Shown here piece after piece: positions 61,255 to 64,000 of a DNA stretch of 64,000 bases. The position numbers were made by a program, and so were the translations under genes. A model generated the notes under the pieces. The model ran no database searches and was not told the DNA's origin. It saw only the letters and a list, made by a program, of their open reading frames with translations. The stretch's first letter is position 1. Each line of letters begins with the position of its first letter. This stretch comes from Perlabentimonas sp964490015 (lineage in GTDB: Bacteria > Bacteroidota > Bacteroidia > Bacteroidales > Tenuifilaceae): assembly GCA_964490015.1 (NCBI GenBank), contig CAZBBA010000001.1, positions 41,809 to 105,808 on the forward strand, written 5' to 3'.

Positions 61255-62163
61255 ATGAGCTACGTATCGAAGGAAAAACTATTCACTAAGGAATGGTTTA
61301 AAGTTTGGAGTTTAATCACCATTGGTGCTTTCATCCTGGCATCAGGATTCGTATTCTTCATCGACCCACATCGCATTGCGCCAGGTGGTGTATACGGAAT
61401 CGGAATTATTGTTCACTACCTTACCAAGGGTGTTTTTAGTTGGGCTCCTGCAGGATTCCCAATTGGAACCGTTGGGCTTATACTTAATATTCCACTTACC
61501 ATCATTGGTATAAAGTTGTTGGGGCCCCGCTTTGGTGTTAAAACTGTAATTGGATTTGTTCTTACATCGGTTTTTATTGACGCTCAACACTACCTTTTCG
61601 GTTACGAGCCGCTGGTCGACGATGTGTTGTTGTCATCAATATTTGGTGGCGTTCTTGTTGGATTTGGATTGGGTTTGATTTTTAAATCAAAAGCAACCAG
61701 CGGCGGTTCCGATATTATTGCCATGATTATTGCCAAATACACACGCCTTCCCCTTGGTCAGCTTATGATTTATGTAGATTCGGCCATTGTGCTTATTGCT
61801 CTTGCAGCCTTTCAGGACTGGAAAATTCCGCTCTACTCATGGATAGTAATCTACATTACCGGAAAGGTTATTGATATGACCATCCAGGGCGTGAGTTACG
61901 ACAAAACCCTGTTTATCATTTCCGATAAGTACGACGAGATTAGAGAAAAGTTAATTGTTGATCTAGATCGTGGAGGAACCCTAATTAATGGAGTAGGCAT
62001 GTACAAAGGGCAAGAGAAAAAAATCATCTTCACCAATGTGAGCCGCCGAGAGGTTCATATGCTTCGTGACTATATTGAGCAAATCGACCCAAGAGCATTT
62101 ATTACCGTAATCGATGCTAACGAGATATTGGGTAATGGTTTTAAACCCATTAAGGAGGAGTAG
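61255..62163 (+). CDS. YitT family membrane protein (DUF2179)
   Basis: 302 residues. Five to six TM helices in residues 15-200, beginning with LITIGAFILASGFVFFIDPH and the family motif IAPGGVYGIGIIVHYLT, and containing the conserved SKATSGGSDIIAMI. A C-terminal DUF2179 domain (~215-300; SDKYDEIREKLIVDLDRGGT, IIFTNVSRREVHMLRDYIEQ, DPRAFITVIDANEILGNGF) is alpha/beta and cytosolic. The transported compound is not established for this family. A good terminator follows. Confidence 0.93.
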   Translation: MSYVSKEKLFTKEWFKVWSLITIGAFILASGFVFFIDPHRIAPGGVYGIGIIVHYLTKGVFSWAPAGFPIGTVGLILNIPLTIIGIKLLGPRFGVKTVIGFVLTSVFIDAQHYLFGYEPLVDDVLLSSIFGGVLVGFGLGLIFKSKATSGGSDIIAMIIAKYTRLPLGQLMIYVDSAIVLIALAAFQDWKIPLYSWIVIYITGKVIDMTIQGVSYDKTLFIISDKYDEIREKLIVDLDRGGTLINGVGMYKGQEKKIIFTNVSRREVHMLRDYIEQIDPRAFITVIDANEILGNGFKPIKEE

Positions 62164-62190
62164 ACCAGAAAAGATCAAACCGGCTAATTA

Positions 62191-62227
62191 GGCGCAAGGA
62201 ACGATTATAGACCCTTGCGCCTTTTTT
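62191..62227 (+). terminator. intrinsic terminator after the YitT gene
   Basis: A perfect 9-bp stem ggcgcaagg / ccttgcgcc with a 13-base loop, immediately followed by six T. Confidence 0.85.
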
Positions 62228-62302
62228 GGCTTAAAGTTGTGCGCCCAATCGGAAACAAGCCATTAAAATGCTAATTTTACGCCAACAAATCGATTTTGGG
62301 AG

Positions 62303-63229
62303 ATGAAAGGAAGAGTGTTAAAATCAACAGGAAGCTGGTACACGGTAATGGACGACCAAGGCCAGAGCTACCGATGTAAGATAAGGGGAAAATTGAGGCT
62401 AAAATCTTCTAGAACCACAAACCCCATTACTGTGGGCGATACTGTTGAAATTGCCATTGAAAAAGATGGCGTTACAGGCAATATCGACAGCGTAGAGCCA
62501 CGAAAAAACTACATCATCCGTAAATCTTCGAACCTTTCGCGCGAGTCGCATATTATTGCGGCCAATATCGATCAGGCTATTCTGGTAATTACCATTGATT
62601 TCCCAGAGACAAACCTTGTGTTTATCGATAGATATTTGGCCACTTCGGAGGCATACCAAATCCCGGCCGTTTTACTTTTCAACAAAATTGACCTCTACTC
62701 CGATGAAGTATTCCAAGAAAAACTCAACTACTACGAATCTATTTACAAACCACTTTACCCATGCTACAGGGCTTCGGCCAAAACGGGCGAGGGATTAGAT
62801 GCTGTCCGCAGTCTGATCAAAGGTAAAGTTAGCCTTTTCTCTGGCAACTCGGGAGTGGGGAAAAGCACACTAATTAATCGGGTTGAGCCCGAACTGAACT
62901 TAAAAACTGCCGATATTTCTCATTATCATCTAAAGGGAAAGCATACTACAACTTTTAGCGAGATGTTTCCTTTAGTTAATGGTGGATTTATTATTGATAC
63001 ACCAGGAATTAAAGGCTTTGGATTGGTTGATATGAACAAGCGGGAGATTTTTCACTTTTTCCCCGAAATTTTTAAGGTTTCGGCTCAGTGCCAATACAAA
63101 AACTGCACACACGAGCACGAGCCCGGTTGTGCAATTAAGATTGCTTTAGAAAAGAATTTAATTCATCCCTCGCGTTACATCAGCTACTTAAGTATTCTAA
63201 CCGATCACGAGGAGAAATATAGAACTTAA
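62303..63229 (+). CDS. rsgA: ribosome small-subunit-dependent GTPase
   Basis: 308 residues. OB fold (~1-70), then a circularly permuted GTPase in the order G4 (FNKIDL), G5 (SAKTGEG), G1 (GNSGVGKST) and G3 (DTPGIKGF), and a C-terminal zinc-binding region CQYKNCTHEHEPGC, together diagnostic of RsgA/YjeQ. It checks late 30S subunit assembly by GTP hydrolysis. Single-gene unit between the terminator and the convergent Usp gene. Confidence 0.96.
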   Translation: MKGRVLKSTGSWYTVMDDQGQSYRCKIRGKLRLKSSRTTNPITVGDTVEIAIEKDGVTGNIDSVEPRKNYIIRKSSNLSRESHIIAANIDQAILVITIDFPETNLVFIDRYLATSEAYQIPAVLLFNKIDLYSDEVFQEKLNYYESIYKPLYPCYRASAKTGEGLDAVRSLIKGKVSLFSGNSGVGKSTLINRVEPELNLKTADISHYHLKGKHTTTFSEMFPLVNGGFIIDTPGIKGFGLVDMNKREIFHFFPEIFKVSAQCQYKNCTHEHEPGCAIKIALEKNLIHPSRYISYLSILTDHEEKYRT

Positions 63230-63233
63230 CCTG

Positions 63234-64000
63234 CTATACCATAGCCGGATTTACACAGAGAACTGCAATTTTGGCATTATTAGCAATTACGTACTGCTCC
63301 TGTGCACCAAAGATATAATCGGTAAAATCGAGGTTAGGCGTAGTCATAATTAGTATAAGATCAGCCTCAATATCAACAGCAAGCTTAATAATTTCGTCCG
63401 AAAAGTTAGCATTCTTGTTCGCACTATGAACCTCGGTTACTATATCATTAGCCTCTAGGTGCTTTTTGGCAAATGCAAGGTTATAGTTAACCTTTTTCTG
63501 TATGCCCGCGTCGGTAGCGTGAGGCAAAATTACGTGAACCTTTGAGCTAAACTGGTGTGAGGTTCTGATAGCCCAGCGAAGGCGCTCCTTCTCGTTTAAG
63601 CGGTAGTCGAGAGGCAAAACGATGTTCTCGAATATTCTACCCTCATTGGGGGCATCTTGAATCACCAGAAATGGCACATTTGAACCGGCTATTACCTTAA
63701 GCGCTTTACTCCCTGTAAGCTTTTGAACGCCCTTTATCCCATGTGTACCCATTATTACCATGTCGGCCTCCACATCAAAGGCATACTCACTGATTGTATG
63801 AAAAATGCTTCCCTCCTGAACAACCGGGCGAACCTCAACGCCATACTTCTCCTTAATTCGGGCTGCATCAGACTTAATCTTTTCAACTGCTTCTTTCTCT
63901 GATAGCTTTCCCTTACTAAACATTCCTCCAGCTTCAACTACGTGAATTAAATCGATGGAGAAACTATCGGTAAAGGATCCAATTTTTAGTGCGTACAAAA
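63234..64000 (-). CDS. universal stress protein, tandem Usp domains, N-terminus cut by window end
   Basis: At least 255 residues, open to base 64000 on the minus strand. The first visible residues (YALKIGS) correspond to helix 1 of a Usp domain, so about 15-20 residues are missing. Domain 1 ends with the ATP-binding pattern MGTHGIKGVQKLTGSKALKV. Domain 2 (from ENIVLPLDYRLNEKERLRWA) has a C-terminal part (LILIMTTPN...) without the GxxG(9x)G(S/T) motif, so it may not bind ATP. Two-domain Usp proteins are cytosolic stress or energy-status proteins. Convergent with rsgA, 4 bases between stops. Confidence 0.92.
   Translation of the reverse strand, partial: LYALKIGSFTDSFSIDLIHVVEAGGMFSKGKLSEKEAVEKIKSDAARIKEKYGVEVRPVVQEGSIFHTISEYAFDVEADMVIMGTHGIKGVQKLTGSKALKVIAGSNVPFLVIQDAPNEGRIFENIVLPLDYRLNEKERLRWAIRTSHQFSSKVHVILPHATDAGIQKKVNYNLAFAKKHLEANDIVTEVHSANKNANFSDEIIKLAVDIEADLILIMTTPNLDFTDYIFGAQEQYVIANNAKIAVLCVNPAMV

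Overview
The window looks like chromosomal DNA of a Bacteroidota bacterium, probably Bacteroidales/Marinilabiliales-like, from a draft assembly (there is a run of exactly 100 N). Supporting signs are the TAnnTTTG (-7) promoter elements before many genes, several TTG starts, secreted proteins whose signal peptides end in AQ/GQ, many lipoproteins, the block DUF4271 - hemD - rnpA - yidD - S41 protease, and a bactofilin next to an atpB-E-F-H-A-G cluster without atpD/atpC. No tRNA, rRNA, CRISPR array, transposase or phage gene was recognised.

Layout. 1-1181: 5' part of a membrane histidine kinase (minus), cut by the window edge. 1607-19145: an export island on the plus strand: ABC ATPase, a giant ABC permease fused to a degenerate M1-peptidase-like domain and a golvesin-like domain, TolC-type outer-membrane factor, membrane-fusion lipoprotein, DUF418 membrane protein, an RND pump, a four-helix-bundle gene between inverted low-complexity repeats, a second RND pump fused to membrane segments and an ABC ATPase, a 100-N gap, and an ABC-2 permease. 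19161-25453: response regulator, ABCG-type exporter, two small exported proteins, histidine kinase. 25729-29979: FISUMP lipoprotein, two paralogous beta-barrel proteins and a secreted WD40-caspase protein.

30061-35962 (minus): a bacterial microcompartment (BMC) locus with two BMC-H, one circularly permuted BMC-T, one PduT-like BMC-T with a predicted Fe-S cysteine, four BMC-P, a CoA-acylating aldehyde dehydrogenase, an RpiB-family isomerase and deoxyribose-phosphate aldolase. Both DeoC and the aldehyde dehydrogenase carry N-terminal helices resembling encapsulation peptides. The gene content matches what is called a sugar-phosphate-utilising (SPU) BMC: deoxyribose-5-phosphate would be cleaved inside the shell to glyceraldehyde-3-phosphate and acetaldehyde, and the acetaldehyde converted to acetyl-CoA. 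No alcohol dehydrogenase or phosphotransacylase is present in the locus.

36178-49881: mazG-like and dtd, the DUF4271-hemD-rnpA-yidD-S41 block, a histidine kinase, an AsmA-like protein, a TPR-SpoIIE phosphatase with a secreted propeller protein, and a rhomboid protease. 50003-55824: bactofilin, a small membrane protein and the F1Fo ATP synthase cluster. 55835-64000: Na/Pi cotransporter, MMPL-type exporter, polyprenyl synthase, YitT protein, RsgA and a universal stress protein cut by the window end.

The most unusual items are the RND-ABC fusion, whose ABC fold is interrupted by a four-helix membrane insert; the permease/pseudo-M1/golvesin fusion; the BMC with an RpiB paralog lacking the catalytic cysteine; the four-helix-bundle gene bounded by inverted repeats, one of which encodes the C-terminus of the upstream pump; and a perfect 10-bp inverted repeat straddling the atpB promoter and start codon.
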